NCBI RefSeq assembly: GCF_000379445.1
Contig: NZ_KB902250.1
Span: 1 to 41,667 of the forward strand
Direction of reading: 5' to 3'
Source of the DNA: Fangia hongkongensis FSC776 = DSM 21703
GTDB taxonomy: Bacteria > Pseudomonadota > Gammaproteobacteria > Francisellales > Francisellaceae
DNA length: 41,667 nt
Below are positions 7,993 to 16,892 of this stretch, piece after piece (within the stretch, counting starts at the first letter, position 1; each line of letters begins with the position of its first letter). Both the position numbers and the translations under genes were made by a program. A model generated the notes under the pieces. That model did not search any database, was not told where the DNA came from, and saw only the letters and a list, made by a program, of their open reading frames with translations.

Positions 7993-9444
7993 TCACGATA
8001 CTTCTTTATCCAAACTAATAAATGCATTAAGTGCTAGTGCTAAAGAGGCTTTGGCCCAATTAAGCGGTGTAATAGGAGAGGGTGCGTAGTGCTTTTGATC
8101 CTTTATTTTAAGGGTGTTAATGCTCTCTGGTAACAGCTCGCCTTTAAGTAGTGCGCCATCAGCCGCTAGAGTGTTCGATTTTGTCATTTGCGCTAAGGCG
8201 CGTTTAATGTGGTAGGCAGCTTTTGCTTTTATGCTTTCCTGAGTGGAAAGAAGCTTATTAGATCGATAGCAGCTTATATAGGCAAGTGCGAGCATACTAT
8301 CAAAAAACCATTCAGCTTCAGTGTTAGCAGGCATTGCATTTTCTCTTGCTTGAAAGCTTGCTGCATCTGAGCTATCCCCGGTAAGAGAGGGCTCATCTTG
8401 CGTTTTTTTAGTTTTCAGCCAGTAATTTCCAGATTGATAGCTATCTTTTACATAGCGAATAATCCCATGTGTGCGAAGTAGCTTGGTTTCAATCAAATCA
8501 AGGATTATTTGATACTCTTTTTGCTCAAGCTTAGAGAACATAACAGGGGTAAGTATGTGTAAAAGTGCAGCATCTGCTTGGCGATAGCGTAAATCATCTT
8601 TATCATAGCCTGCCGATTCTCCACCTTTTTGCAGGTTTGTTTTAATAGTCTGTAGCCCTTTTTCAGCCAAGGAAGTGATTTTATTCTCTTGAGATAATAT
8701 TATTTGTTGCTCGTCGGCAATTTTCTGCCAAGCGAAAAGTGCATTTGTCACGAGTGTAATACTGCTGGTATTAACTTTATCTATTTCCTCCCAAGCGCCA
8801 GCATCTTCATAATGGTAGTATTCAATCGTCTCAAAAAATTGAATAAAAAGATCAATCAAATTAGCCAAAATAACGTGATGCTGAGCATTAATCCACCCTG
8901 ATTGAAAGGCATCAGCTAATGCAAGCAAAAAAAGCCCATGGGCATCCATTTGCTTATGATTCCATATCTCAGGTTTTCCATCGACAATTACATCATCTAA
9001 ATGTTCATCAGTACCATCAAAGCGAATATGAGGGACTTGCATTTTATCTTTAGCAAGCTCTGGTGAGCTGATGATATTCAAGAATCTAGCGTGCTGTTTT
9101 TCACTGATATAATAATCAATCAGCCGATTAATCAATGTGCGCGCCTTTTCAGGTGAAAATACCTTGAAATAAAAATATACCCATGCACTGTCACGTACCC
9201 AGATGGCATGATAGTTTGTGTCATCTTTATCGACATCTCGCTCAGCGGCAGGTGGAAAGCCATTTTGGTTTAAATCGATATTAAAACTGCTTGGAAAGCG
9301 ATTGAGAATCTCTTTGGCACTTTGATAAGTCAGCGGGTTTTGTAAATAGGGCGCAAGCTTTGGATTACAAAAATAAATTGGCGTATTTGATTCAGGGGGA
9401 AGTACCTTCTCCCAACTTGCTAATTTTTTTGTGTCAATTTGCAT
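7993..9444 (-). CDS. Six-hairpin glycosidase-like protein (GH15 / phosphorylase-kinase-alpha related)
   Basis: This 483-residue protein has no signal peptide and is probably cytoplasmic. Motifs resemble the (alpha/alpha)6 glucoamylase-like domain seen in GH15 enzymes and in phosphorylase kinase alpha subunits: IWVRDSAWVY (81-90), HIRFDGT (139-145), EIWNHKQMDAHGLFLLAL (159-176) and EDAGAWEEIDKVNTSS (213-228). The acidic residues of EDAGAWEE lie where this group has its catalytic or binding carboxylates. It starts 13 bp after the MFS transporter gene stops, and the pair looks like one operon. A role in splitting an imported oligosaccharide is inferred from that pairing. The exact enzymatic activity is not known to me. 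Confidence 0.72.
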   Translation of the reverse strand: MQIDTKKLASWEKVLPPESNTPIYFCNPKLAPYLQNPLTYQSAKEILNRFPSSFNIDLNQNGFPPAAERDVDKDDTNYHAIWVRDSAWVYFYFKVFSPEKARTLINRLIDYYISEKQHARFLNIISSPELAKDKMQVPHIRFDGTDEHLDDVIVDGKPEIWNHKQMDAHGLFLLALADAFQSGWINAQHHVILANLIDLFIQFFETIEYYHYEDAGAWEEIDKVNTSSITLVTNALFAWQKIADEQQIILSQENKITSLAEKGLQTIKTNLQKGGESAGYDKDDLRYRQADAALLHILTPVMFSKLEQKEYQIILDLIETKLLRTHGIIRYVKDSYQSGNYWLKTKKTQDEPSLTGDSSDAASFQARENAMPANTEAEWFFDSMLALAYISCYRSNKLLSTQESIKAKAAYHIKRALAQMTKSNTLAADGALLKGELLPESINTLKIKDQKHYAPSPITPLNWAKASLALALNAFISLDKEVS

Positions 9445-9457
9445 TTTAGAATGTCCA

Positions 9458-10696
9458 TTAAGTTTTCTTTCTCAGTGAGTGAATGGTGATAATAAGAATG
9501 CTTAAAATTACAAGCATTACAGGGCCGACAAGCATAGCACTTTGACGAGAGAAGCTCTCACCAATGATGCCAGATAATGAGGTGCCAATAGGAATACCAA
9601 TTGCACCTACTGTGACCAGAAATGAAGTAGCGCGCGCACTGACTTTGTTTAGCTGATCCATCCCATATCCAAGGATAGATGGATAAATACATGAGTCAGC
9701 CAACCCAAGTACTGCAAGCACAATAAAAAGCATCCAAAGCGTATGAGTAAAAAGATAAATGATCAAAAAGATAGCAAATAGAAGAGCACTTACAATCAAA
9801 TAGCGGTGTATTTTAATATAAGGCAGAAGAAACTTGCCAAATATAAGCCGGCCAAGAAGCTGAGCAAAAACATAGGTTGATACCAACATTCCAACTGTTT
9901 TCATGTCAATGCCAAGGTTGTAATGCAAGTGTGGTTGGTTGTAGTAATTCATGATTTGCTCGGTATAAACAATGCAAAATAATGCAATAGCAGTCAATAT
10001 AATCGGCAAGGTTAAAAAGGGTTCCTTTTGGTTATTTTGCTCTTGAGAAGTACATGAGTGTCGGCTTTTGTGCATATCAACCACCTCATCTATACGCAAA
10101 GATAATAAGAGGATAATAAAAAGCACAAACAAGATCATAATGACAATAAATACCCATTGCCAGCTGGAGTAAAAAAGTATCATACCAACAATTGAAGCAC
10201 TGATAAGAAAACCAAGGCTAAAAAAGACATTTAATATGCTGAGTTTGCCTTCTGACTCACCCTCTTTGCTAACTGTGCCCATAACCATATAATTACACGA
10301 GACAAGTGTATAACCAATCGCCATGTTGCAAATGAAAACCATGATGGTGTAGATATAAACATCTGGCGCTAGAATGGAAAAAAATGAGCCGACGATCATT
10401 AAAACGCCAGATAATAAGAGGGTGTTTTTGGCCTTAATTTTATTGATGATAAGACCGCCGGTTGCCATTGCCAGAATCTGTCCCCAAAGACCAAAACCGT
10501 CAAAGAAAATAATCGTGTTTGCAGAAATATTAAAATGGGTGGAAAGGGGCACGCTTAACATGCCATAGATGGCAGCCTGAAAGCCACTAAATAAAAAAGC
10601 AACAAAGGTCAGAAAGATGGCTTTTGAAGCATCTACTTTAGATTGATAAATTATGGTGCGTTTCTTGCTAGCTGATGAGGGGGTATGTGTTCCCAA
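9458..10696 (-). CDS. Major facilitator superfamily transporter (TsgA/FucP-like)
   Basis: This integral inner-membrane protein of 412 residues has about twelve hydrophobic segments in two halves, joined by a polar loop near residues 200-225. The segment ILNVFFSLGFLISASIVGMI resembles the FFS motif of the TsgA/FucP sugar-transporter group. No ATG is available before residue 45. The start is TTG at 10694-10696, with AGGA seven bases upstream, which decides the start. It forms a two-gene operon with the glycosidase-like gene 13 bp downstream, so a sugar or oligosaccharide is the likely substrate. That is inference from context. The next gene upstream, the PfkB-type kinase, is 264 bp away. Confidence 0.85.
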   Translation of the reverse strand: MGTHTPSSASKKRTIIYQSKVDASKAIFLTFVAFLFSGFQAAIYGMLSVPLSTHFNISANTIIFFDGFGLWGQILAMATGGLIINKIKAKNTLLLSGVLMIVGSFFSILAPDVYIYTIMVFICNMAIGYTLVSCNYMVMGTVSKEGESEGKLSILNVFFSLGFLISASIVGMILFYSSWQWVFIVIMILFVLFIILLLSLRIDEVVDMHKSRHSCTSQEQNNQKEPFLTLPIILTAIALFCIVYTEQIMNYYNQPHLHYNLGIDMKTVGMLVSTYVFAQLLGRLIFGKFLLPYIKIHRYLIVSALLFAIFLIIYLFTHTLWMLFIVLAVLGLADSCIYPSILGYGMDQLNKVSARATSFLVTVGAIGIPIGTSLSGIIGESFSRQSAMLVGPVMLVILSILIITIHSLRKKT

Positions 10697-10960
10697 TTAG
10701 AGATCCTGATATTCTATAGTGAGGCTAACATAACACTTTCACTTTAAAGAATAAATGCTGCTATACCACTTGCGAATCATTTTGCGGTGTTTAATGTTGA
10801 AGAAGTTTTTGATAGTTTTGAGTCATTGGGTTGCAGGTAATAGCTTGGACTATTAGCAATATCTGATGACTCAAAAGAACAAGAAATTCAATGGCAGAAA
10901 TAGGGTGAAATGGTTTGCGGGTGGTATATGGCACCTCTTGGGCACTTAAAATACTGCCTA

Positions 10961-12043
10961 TTACCAACTCACCGTTTGTAAGGGCGTCGTGATTTTTGCA
11001 ACTGCTTCCAATAGTGCATCTTTATCAAGGAGCCCGGATTTCGCATCATGATACTGAATAACAGAGGCACTATTAACAAGACCATAGGCAACCGCTTTTT
11101 CAATGCTTTCCCCTGAATAGATCGCTCCTGAAAAGCTAGAGCCAAATGCATCGCCTGCACCGAGGGTGTTGACAACATTTTTAATTTTAAGTGCAGGATG
11201 GAAGTAAAGCTCTTTCTCTGTTCCAACATAAACGCCATTTGCGCCATCTGTAACAACGACAAGTCTTGGGCCCAGTGCTAAAGTTTTTTGGAAAAACTCT
11301 TTTAGAGAGAAGAAGCTGTCTTGATAGACAGGTTGTGCTTCAAGTAAGTTTTGCTTATGATCAGTTACTTTTTCAGTTGTCTCATCGCTTAAAAGCGAGC
11401 TCATAAGCTTTTGTGCTTCTTCATAGTTTAGAATTAAGATATCAATACCGCTTAATGACTCTTTAATAAAGCCACTGCCAAGTTCAAGCTGGCTGCTTCC
11501 TGGGTTGATCGCAACCTTTGTATTACAAGATTTAGCAAAATTCACAATCTCTGGCAATTGGGCAGCAGAGGTTTTACTTAATGAAGTGACATAAACAAAA
11601 TCAGCACTTTGAATGGCCTCAATCGGTAAATCTTCAGTTAAAAGATCACGGTTAGCACCGCGATAAGCAAAAATGGTTCTATCCCCCTTTAAAGAGGGAA
11701 CCACATAAGAGGTCGCTGTGCCAAAATGGTTGGAAAAGCGAACTTGAGAGGTATCAACGCCTTGCTTATTGAGCTCTTCTAATAGCGATTGACCTGTGCT
11801 ATCTTTGCCAACCTTCCCAAAGAAACTTACATCAATGCCTAGTTTTTTAAGAGATACAGCAGCATTTGTCGCACCGCCACCACTAAAGCACTTTTGTTTG
11901 GTCACTTCAATTTTGGCGCCTTCTTCTAACAACAAATAAGCCTGTTTTCCGATAGCCTTTTGAATTTCCATGGTTTCCATTTTTTCATATTCGATAATGG
12001 TGTCTAAAGTCGCACCACCTATAGTTAAAGCTTTGATTTTCAT
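10961..12043 (-). CDS. PfkB-family sugar/nucleoside kinase
   Basis: This ribokinase-fold kinase has 360 residues from the ATG at 12041-12043. Family signatures are CFSGGGATNAAVSLKKLG near the N-terminus (substrate site and PfkB signature 1) and NTLGAGDAFGSSFSGA near the C-terminus (anion hole and catalytic Asp, signature 2). The substrate could be a sugar, a sugar phosphate or a nucleoside; sequence alone does not decide. The frame stays open to a TTG at 12094 without a ribosome-binding site, so I prefer the ATG. A six-codon reading frame (12060-12040) ends in TGA overlapping this ATG as ATGA. It lies just downstream of trpE(G), about 70 bp, on the same strand. Confidence 0.85.
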   Translation of the reverse strand: MKIKALTIGGATLDTIIEYEKMETMEIQKAIGKQAYLLLEEGAKIEVTKQKCFSGGGATNAAVSLKKLGIDVSFFGKVGKDSTGQSLLEELNKQGVDTSQVRFSNHFGTATSYVVPSLKGDRTIFAYRGANRDLLTEDLPIEAIQSADFVYVTSLSKTSAAQLPEIVNFAKSCNTKVAINPGSSQLELGSGFIKESLSGIDILILNYEEAQKLMSSLLSDETTEKVTDHKQNLLEAQPVYQDSFFSLKEFFQKTLALGPRLVVVTDGANGVYVGTEKELYFHPALKIKNVVNTLGAGDAFGSSFSGAIYSGESIEKAVAYGLVNSASVIQYHDAKSGLLDKDALLEAVAKITTPLQTVSW

Positions 12044-12115
12044 ACAGCGCTGATCTTCATATTCCTTGTGAGTATTGTGCCTGAAATTTATCAAGATGTC
12101 ATGAGTGTTTTGGGC

Positions 12116-14257
12116 TTACGCCTTTAAATACGATAGTGCATTAGCAATTAGCTTTATTCCCGTATCATTATGCAAAGTCAAAATAGACTCAGGATGAAAT
12201 TGCACAGCCAAAATAGGTAGTTCTTTATGCGAAATGGCCATGATATCATCCTTTTCATTGGTGGCAATTACTTCTATCTTTGAAGGAATATGCTCACCAT
12301 CAGCGATTAAAGAGTGATAAGCCGCTACATCACTATCAATGTCGATACCGCTAAAAAGTGGATGATTATGGTGTTTGAGCTTCCATATTTTTCCATGTTT
12401 TGGCTCATCAAGCAATTGAAGCTTGCCACCAAATGCCTCAATGATTCCCTGAAGTCCAAGACATACGCCAAATTGGGCAATACCTTGGTCAGCTATTTTT
12501 TGTATCTTTGTTGCCAAATCAAAATCAGAAGGTCTACCAGGCCCTGGCGAATGAATGACTAAATCAGGCTTTTTATCAATAATTTCTTTTGTGCTAATAG
12601 CGTCAAAGCGGTAAGTTTCAAGTATTACCCCCAATTTTCTAAAGTAGCTTGCTAATGTGTGGACAAATGAATCTTCATAATCAATCATAATTGCATATAA
12701 CCCATCGAAGCGACTAAGTTTGCTATCTTCTTTGGATGGCGCTTTTTTAAGATTAAGTGCTCGATAGAAAGTGGTAGCCTTTGTGATGGTTTCTTTCGCT
12801 TCATCCAATGGATTAGAGTCCCAAACCAGTGTGGCGCCAGATTGATAATAAGCATGATTATTGGTTAAATACACCGTTCTGATTGTAATTGTTGAGTTCA
12901 TGTCTCCATTAAAGCCAAGGCAGCCAATAGAGCCACCGTACCACTTACGTGACTGGTTTTCATTTTTCTCAATAAGCTCTATTGCGCGTTTTTTGGGTGA
13001 ACCTGTGAGGGTAACTGCCCACATGTGACTTAAAAAAGCATCAAGACCGTTGTAGCCCTCTCGAAGTTGTCCTTTTACATGATCCACAGTGTGAAAAAGA
13101 CCAGTATATCTCTCGATGGTTCTCCTTGAGATAAGCTCAATGCTGTCAGCTTCACAAATGCGTGCTTTGTCATTTCTATCAACATCTGTGCACATAGTCA
13201 GCTCAACTTCATCTTTATAAGAGTTTAAAAGCTTACGAATTTGCATTTCATCCTCCATGGCATTTTTACCACGAGTAATCGTGCCTGAAATAGGGCAAGA
13301 TTCAACCGTTTTCCCTTCGCAGCGAACAAACATCTCAGGGGAGGTGCCAATAATTTGTTCATCCCCTAATTGACAGTAGAACTCATAAGGGCTTGGGTTC
13401 ATTTCTTTCAAAGTGTGATATAACTCTGAAGGTTTCCCTGACACTTTGGCATGAAAGTGACGGGAGTAGACCACTTCAAAAATATTTCCCTTTTTCATTT
13501 CCTTCTTTGCACTTTTAACAAGCTCAGCATATTCTTGATCACTTAAAGATACTTGAATATCTGACTCCGCTTTAAAGGGAGTGTTCTGCTGCTTTAGTGT
13601 ATAAAAAGGCTCAGAGGACTGTCCGATTGTTGTTAGTGATTCCTTCATGAATTCTACAGAAAGCTCAAAAGCCGCTTCTTTTTGTTTATCAATTGCATAG
13701 GCTTTATCAACAAAGAATAGATGGTAGATCTTATTTTGATTATCACGCTTTTGTTGCAACTCACATGGTTCAAATTCAAATATCAAATCATACCCAAACG
13801 CACCAAATAATCCCAGCATGTTGTCTTTAAGCTTATCCATTTCAAGGTTGATTAAGCGTAATATGCTCACAGCAGAAGGTTGTTTACTTCGATCTTCTTC
13901 ACTAAATATCTGATTAGTACGGGAGATAGAAAATATAAGCTTATCCTTTTGCTCAGTTACGATATTGATATTATTGGCCATAAATACGGGCTTAAATAAT
14001 GCTAAAATCACCTCTCCACGCGGATTAAGGGCAATGAATTCAACATGCTCTTTATAGGCGATGATTTCACAAGGCGGATTAAAGGTACCTAGCTCCCAAC
14101 GGTTATAACGCCCGGGGTAGTCGATGCCTGAAGACAGCATTACCCCCTTATATTGATCAAGTTTCTTAGTAATATGATCAAGTGTTGATACATCAATCGG
14201 TTTTTTTTGATAATGAACTTCTATATTTGATGGCGTTGTAAAGCGTTGAGTTTTCAT
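12116..14257 (-). CDS. trpE(G): Fused anthranilate synthase TrpE(G)
   Basis: One chain of 713 residues joins the chorismate-using aminase (TrpE) and the glutamine amidotransferase (TrpG), as in rhizobial anthranilate synthases. It makes anthranilate from chorismate and glutamine. The TrpE part carries SSGIDYPGRYNRWELG near the N-terminus, PISGTITRGKN (about 322-332) and LTGSPKKRAIELIE. The amidotransferase part has HSPGPGRPSDF, the nucleophile in FGVCLGLQG (Cys599) and HPES (His688, Glu690). The frame extends to a GTG at 14266, but the ATG at 14255-14257 has GGGA just upstream. No trpD, trpC, trpB or trpA is adjacent, and no Trp-rich leader peptide is visible upstream. The product may feed an unlinked tryptophan pathway or another anthranilate-derived compound. 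Confidence 0.92.
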   Translation of the reverse strand: MKTQRFTTPSNIEVHYQKKPIDVSTLDHITKKLDQYKGVMLSSGIDYPGRYNRWELGTFNPPCEIIAYKEHVEFIALNPRGEVILALFKPVFMANNINIVTEQKDKLIFSISRTNQIFSEEDRSKQPSAVSILRLINLEMDKLKDNMLGLFGAFGYDLIFEFEPCELQQKRDNQNKIYHLFFVDKAYAIDKQKEAAFELSVEFMKESLTTIGQSSEPFYTLKQQNTPFKAESDIQVSLSDQEYAELVKSAKKEMKKGNIFEVVYSRHFHAKVSGKPSELYHTLKEMNPSPYEFYCQLGDEQIIGTSPEMFVRCEGKTVESCPISGTITRGKNAMEDEMQIRKLLNSYKDEVELTMCTDVDRNDKARICEADSIELISRRTIERYTGLFHTVDHVKGQLREGYNGLDAFLSHMWAVTLTGSPKKRAIELIEKNENQSRKWYGGSIGCLGFNGDMNSTITIRTVYLTNNHAYYQSGATLVWDSNPLDEAKETITKATTFYRALNLKKAPSKEDSKLSRFDGLYAIMIDYEDSFVHTLASYFRKLGVILETYRFDAISTKEIIDKKPDLVIHSPGPGRPSDFDLATKIQKIADQGIAQFGVCLGLQGIIEAFGGKLQLLDEPKHGKIWKLKHHNHPLFSGIDIDSDVAAYHSLIADGEHIPSKIEVIATNEKDDIMAISHKELPILAVQFHPESILTLHNDTGIKLIANALSYLKA

Positions 14258-14446
14258 TGGTCCCACGATGTAGTAATTTAGTTTGTATTTGTGTAACGAT
14301 ACAGTAGTATTTATCTAAAGTCTAGGTGATTATGATGGTATTTTAAACTTTCCACTAAAAAGCAATCAAGTTAGGCGATATTAACCAATATATCTTAACA
14401 ATATTATGCTATTATAGCTCCCAAGGTTATTTAGCGTAATATTGAA

Positions 14447-14866
14447 ATGAGTCGTTTACAACAAAATATCATCTATGCTTGCTTATTGGTTGCCATTATT
14501 GGTTTTTTCTGGGCAGTTTATCCAAAGCATAACTACACACCACATGGGGTTTATCTACCGCAAACCAAAGAAAAATTGGCACCAGTGAAACTGAATCAAG
14601 TTAATTTTTATGTCTCTCAAGATATGGATTTAAGAAAAGCGGTACCAATTGTAAATGGCATAAATGAGTCACCTATTGGTATTATTCGTGTGGTGACGCA
14701 TTTTAAAGATAGCTCAGAGATTCAATCTATCTGTGAGAAAAGTGTGTTGGTAGCAAGAGAGAAAGCCGCTGAAAATGGGGCAACAAAAGTTATTGGAAAT
14801 TGTATGTCTTCTCGTCAAAAAGGGCCTTTGGATGGCGTGAGCTTATATGCTTATGCTTATAAGTAG
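14447..14866 (+). CDS. Membrane-anchored protein of unknown function upstream of fmt
   Basis: This 139-residue protein has one N-terminal hydrophobic segment (about residues 8-24) and then a mixed alpha/beta domain predicted outside the cytoplasm. Two cysteines (96 and 119) bracket the helix VAREKAAENGATKVIGNC. The pattern helix-GA-hydrophobic strand-Cys is reminiscent of RcsF/YbjQ-like small domains, but I cannot claim homology. Its stop is 17 bp before the fmt start and no terminator intervenes, so it probably leads the fmt-gshB transcript. The ribosome-binding site is weak. Function unknown. Confidence 0.75.
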   Translation: MSRLQQNIIYACLLVAIIGFFWAVYPKHNYTPHGVYLPQTKEKLAPVKLNQVNFYVSQDMDLRKAVPIVNGINESPIGIIRVVTHFKDSSEIQSICEKSVLVAREKAAENGATKVIGNCMSSRQKGPLDGVSLYAYAYK

Positions 14867-14883
14867 TCTGCTTGGAGCTTGAT

Positions 14884-15834
14884 ATGACAAATACGAAGCT
14901 TCGCATTGTTTTTGCTGGGACGCCTGAGATTTCCAAGGTTGTGCTGTCCGCGCTGATTAAAGATGAGTACGATATCGTTGGTGTGTTTACGCAGCCAGAT
15001 AGAATGAAAGGTCGAGGGAAAAAAGTGTTACCGAGCCCGGTTAAAACACTTGCCTCTGAGCATAATCTCAAGGTGTTTCAACCTGTCTCATTTAGAAAAG
15101 AGCCTGAATATATTGAACAGCTAAAATCATTAAAGCCAGATGTGATGATCGTATTAGCTTATGGTTTGATTTTACCAAAAGCTGTTCTTGAAGTGCCCAA
15201 GTATGGCTGTATTAATATTCATGTCTCATTGTTACCAAAATGGCGAGGTGCGGCTCCAATACAACGGGCAATTGAAGCAGGAGATCGGCAAACGGGCGTC
15301 AGTATTATGCAGATGGATGAAGGGCTAGATACTGGGGATGTGTTGCATCAACAAAAGATTGATATCGATATCGCCGATACCTCGGCCTTGCTGCATGATA
15401 AACTGGCTGAGTTATCCATTCCTGCCGTTAAAAAAGTGCTATCAGATATTAATAACAAGACACTTTGTGCAATCAAGCAGGATCATGAAAAGGCAAGTTA
15501 TGCTCATAAGATTAGCAAAGAAGAAGGACGTATAGATTTCTCTCAATCAGCGCATGAGATTGAAAGAAAAATAAGAGCATTTACCCCTTGGCCAAGCGCT
15601 TATTTCATGCTGGAAGACAAGATGGTTAAAGTTGCAGATGTGCATATTCTAGAAAAATGCTCGAGTGACGCTGCTGGCGTAATGATTGCAGCTGATAAAT
15701 CAGGTATTCAAATACAAACAAAAGACCATATTATTCAAATTGCAAAGCTGCAATTTCCCGGGAAAAAAATGATGGATGTTGCCAGTATTTTAAATGGTCA
15801 TGATTTGACACAATATATTGGTCTTACACTTTAG
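14884..15834 (+). CDS. fmt: Methionyl-tRNA formyltransferase
   Basis: Fmt formylates initiator Met-tRNA using 10-formyl-THF. This start gives 316 residues, the usual length. GGAG sits six bases before the ATG at 14884, which favours it over a TTG at 14872. The catalytic trio of the family is present: Asn111 and His113 in INIHVSLLP, and Asp149 in GLDTGD. The SLLPKWRGAAPIQRAIEAGD stretch is the formyl-THF site; Val replaces the usual Ala after His. Unlike many gammaproteobacteria, def and rsmB are not beside it. Its TAG stop merges into the ribosome-binding site of gshB. Confidence 0.96.
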   Translation: MTNTKLRIVFAGTPEISKVVLSALIKDEYDIVGVFTQPDRMKGRGKKVLPSPVKTLASEHNLKVFQPVSFRKEPEYIEQLKSLKPDVMIVLAYGLILPKAVLEVPKYGCINIHVSLLPKWRGAAPIQRAIEAGDRQTGVSIMQMDEGLDTGDVLHQQKIDIDIADTSALLHDKLAELSIPAVKKVLSDINNKTLCAIKQDHEKASYAHKISKEEGRIDFSQSAHEIERKIRAFTPWPSAYFMLEDKMVKVADVHILEKCSSDAAGVMIAADKSGIQIQTKDHIIQIAKLQFPGKKMMDVASILNGHDLTQYIGLTL

Positions 15835-15843
15835 GAGATAAAA

Positions 15844-16827
15844 ATGATTCTCTCTCATAAACATAGAAAAGATGGGGGCGATATTAAAATTGCCTACATT
15901 ATTGATCCAATTGAGTCGTTTAATATTCAAAAAGATAGCACTTTTATGATGCTGCATGCTGCAAAAGAGTTAGGCTGGAGTCAGTATGTATTGGAGATGA
16001 ATGATCTTTGGGTTGAAGATGGTATTGCCTATGGCCGAGCACATCATATTGAACTTTTAAGTAATACGGACAAGAAGTGGTATCGTATTATTGAGAGCGA
16101 AACGTTTGACTTATCGCACTTTAGTGCAATCTTTATGCGCAAAGACCCCCCATTTGACATGGAATATGTGTATGCCACTTATATTTTAGAGATGGCCGAG
16201 AGGCTTGGTACCTTGATTGTGAATAAGCCAAGTACACTTAGAGATTCAAATGAAAAATTCTCCATTACACGTTATCCTGAGTTTGCGCCAAAAACCTTAA
16301 TTACGCGTGAATTTTCACAAATTATTCGATTTTTAGATCAACACAAAGATATTATTGTCAAACCGCTTGATGGTATGGGGGGGGAGTCAATCTTTAGAAT
16401 TAAGGAAGCTGATCCAAATCGAAACGTTATTTTAGAGACCATCACATCCTATCAAACACAATTTGTAATGGCGCAGGTATATCAAAAGGAAATTGTTGAT
16501 GGTGATAAGCGTATTTTGATTGTTGATGGTGAGCCGCTTGAGTACCTTGTTGCGCGTATTCCAAACCCTGAAGATGGTCGTGGCAATACTGCAAGAGGGG
16601 CAAAAACGATTGTAAGAAAGCTGAAAACATACGAGTATGATATCGCTGCAACAGTGGGCAAAGATTTAAAAGAGGCAGGTGTATTATTTGCTGGTATTGA
16701 CGTTATAGGAAGTGCATTGACCGAAATTAATATCACTTCGCCAACAATGATTCAGCAGATCTATCATCAAAGTGGCATAAATGCAGCCGAGCGTTTGATG
16801 GAAATAGTAAAAGATAGAATTTCATAA
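15844..16827 (+). CDS. gshB: Glutathione synthetase
   Basis: GshB ligates gamma-glutamylcysteine and glycine with ATP. The 327-residue protein has the bacterial GshB N-terminal domain ([19 protein letters not shown]). The ATP-grasp part includes [15 protein letters not shown], the ARGAK loop, and a final EINITSPT metal/substrate segment. AGGAG lies right after the fmt stop and five bases before this ATG, so translation follows fmt closely. No gshA is in the window. Confidence 0.96.
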   Translation: MILSHKHRKDGGDIKIAYIIDPIESFNIQKDSTFMMLHAAKELGWSQYVLEMNDLWVEDGIAYGRAHHIELLSNTDKKWYRIIESETFDLSHFSAIFMRKDPPFDMEYVYATYILEMAERLGTLIVNKPSTLRDSNEKFSITRYPEFAPKTLITREFSQIIRFLDQHKDIIVKPLDGMGGESIFRIKEADPNRNVILETITSYQTQFVMAQVYQKEIVDGDKRILIVDGEPLEYLVARIPNPEDGRGNTARGAKTIVRKLKTYEYDIAATVGKDLKEAGVLFAGIDVIGSALTEINITSPTMIQQIYHQSGINAAERLMEIVKDRIS

Positions 16828-16845
16828 GTATAATAATTTATTTAT

Positions 16846-16858
16846 GTGTTAATAACAC
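16846..16858. repeat. Palindrome GTGTTA-A-TAACAC upstream of hemL
   Basis: A perfect 6-bp inverted repeat with a one-base centre sits 34 bases before the hemL ATG and about 12 bases after a TATAAT hexamer (16829-16834). The position would suit an operator for a hemL promoter. A T7 run near 16868 is too far away for a standard terminator. No matching -35 element is clear, so this is suggestive only. Confidence 0.3.
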
Positions 16859-16892
16859 CAAATCATTGTTTTTTTATTCAAGGAATATTGAG

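Noticed and set aside
14258..14446. Trp attenuator or leader peptide upstream of trpE(G)
   Set aside because: I looked for a short frame with tandem Trp codons and for alternative hairpins on the minus strand and saw neither.
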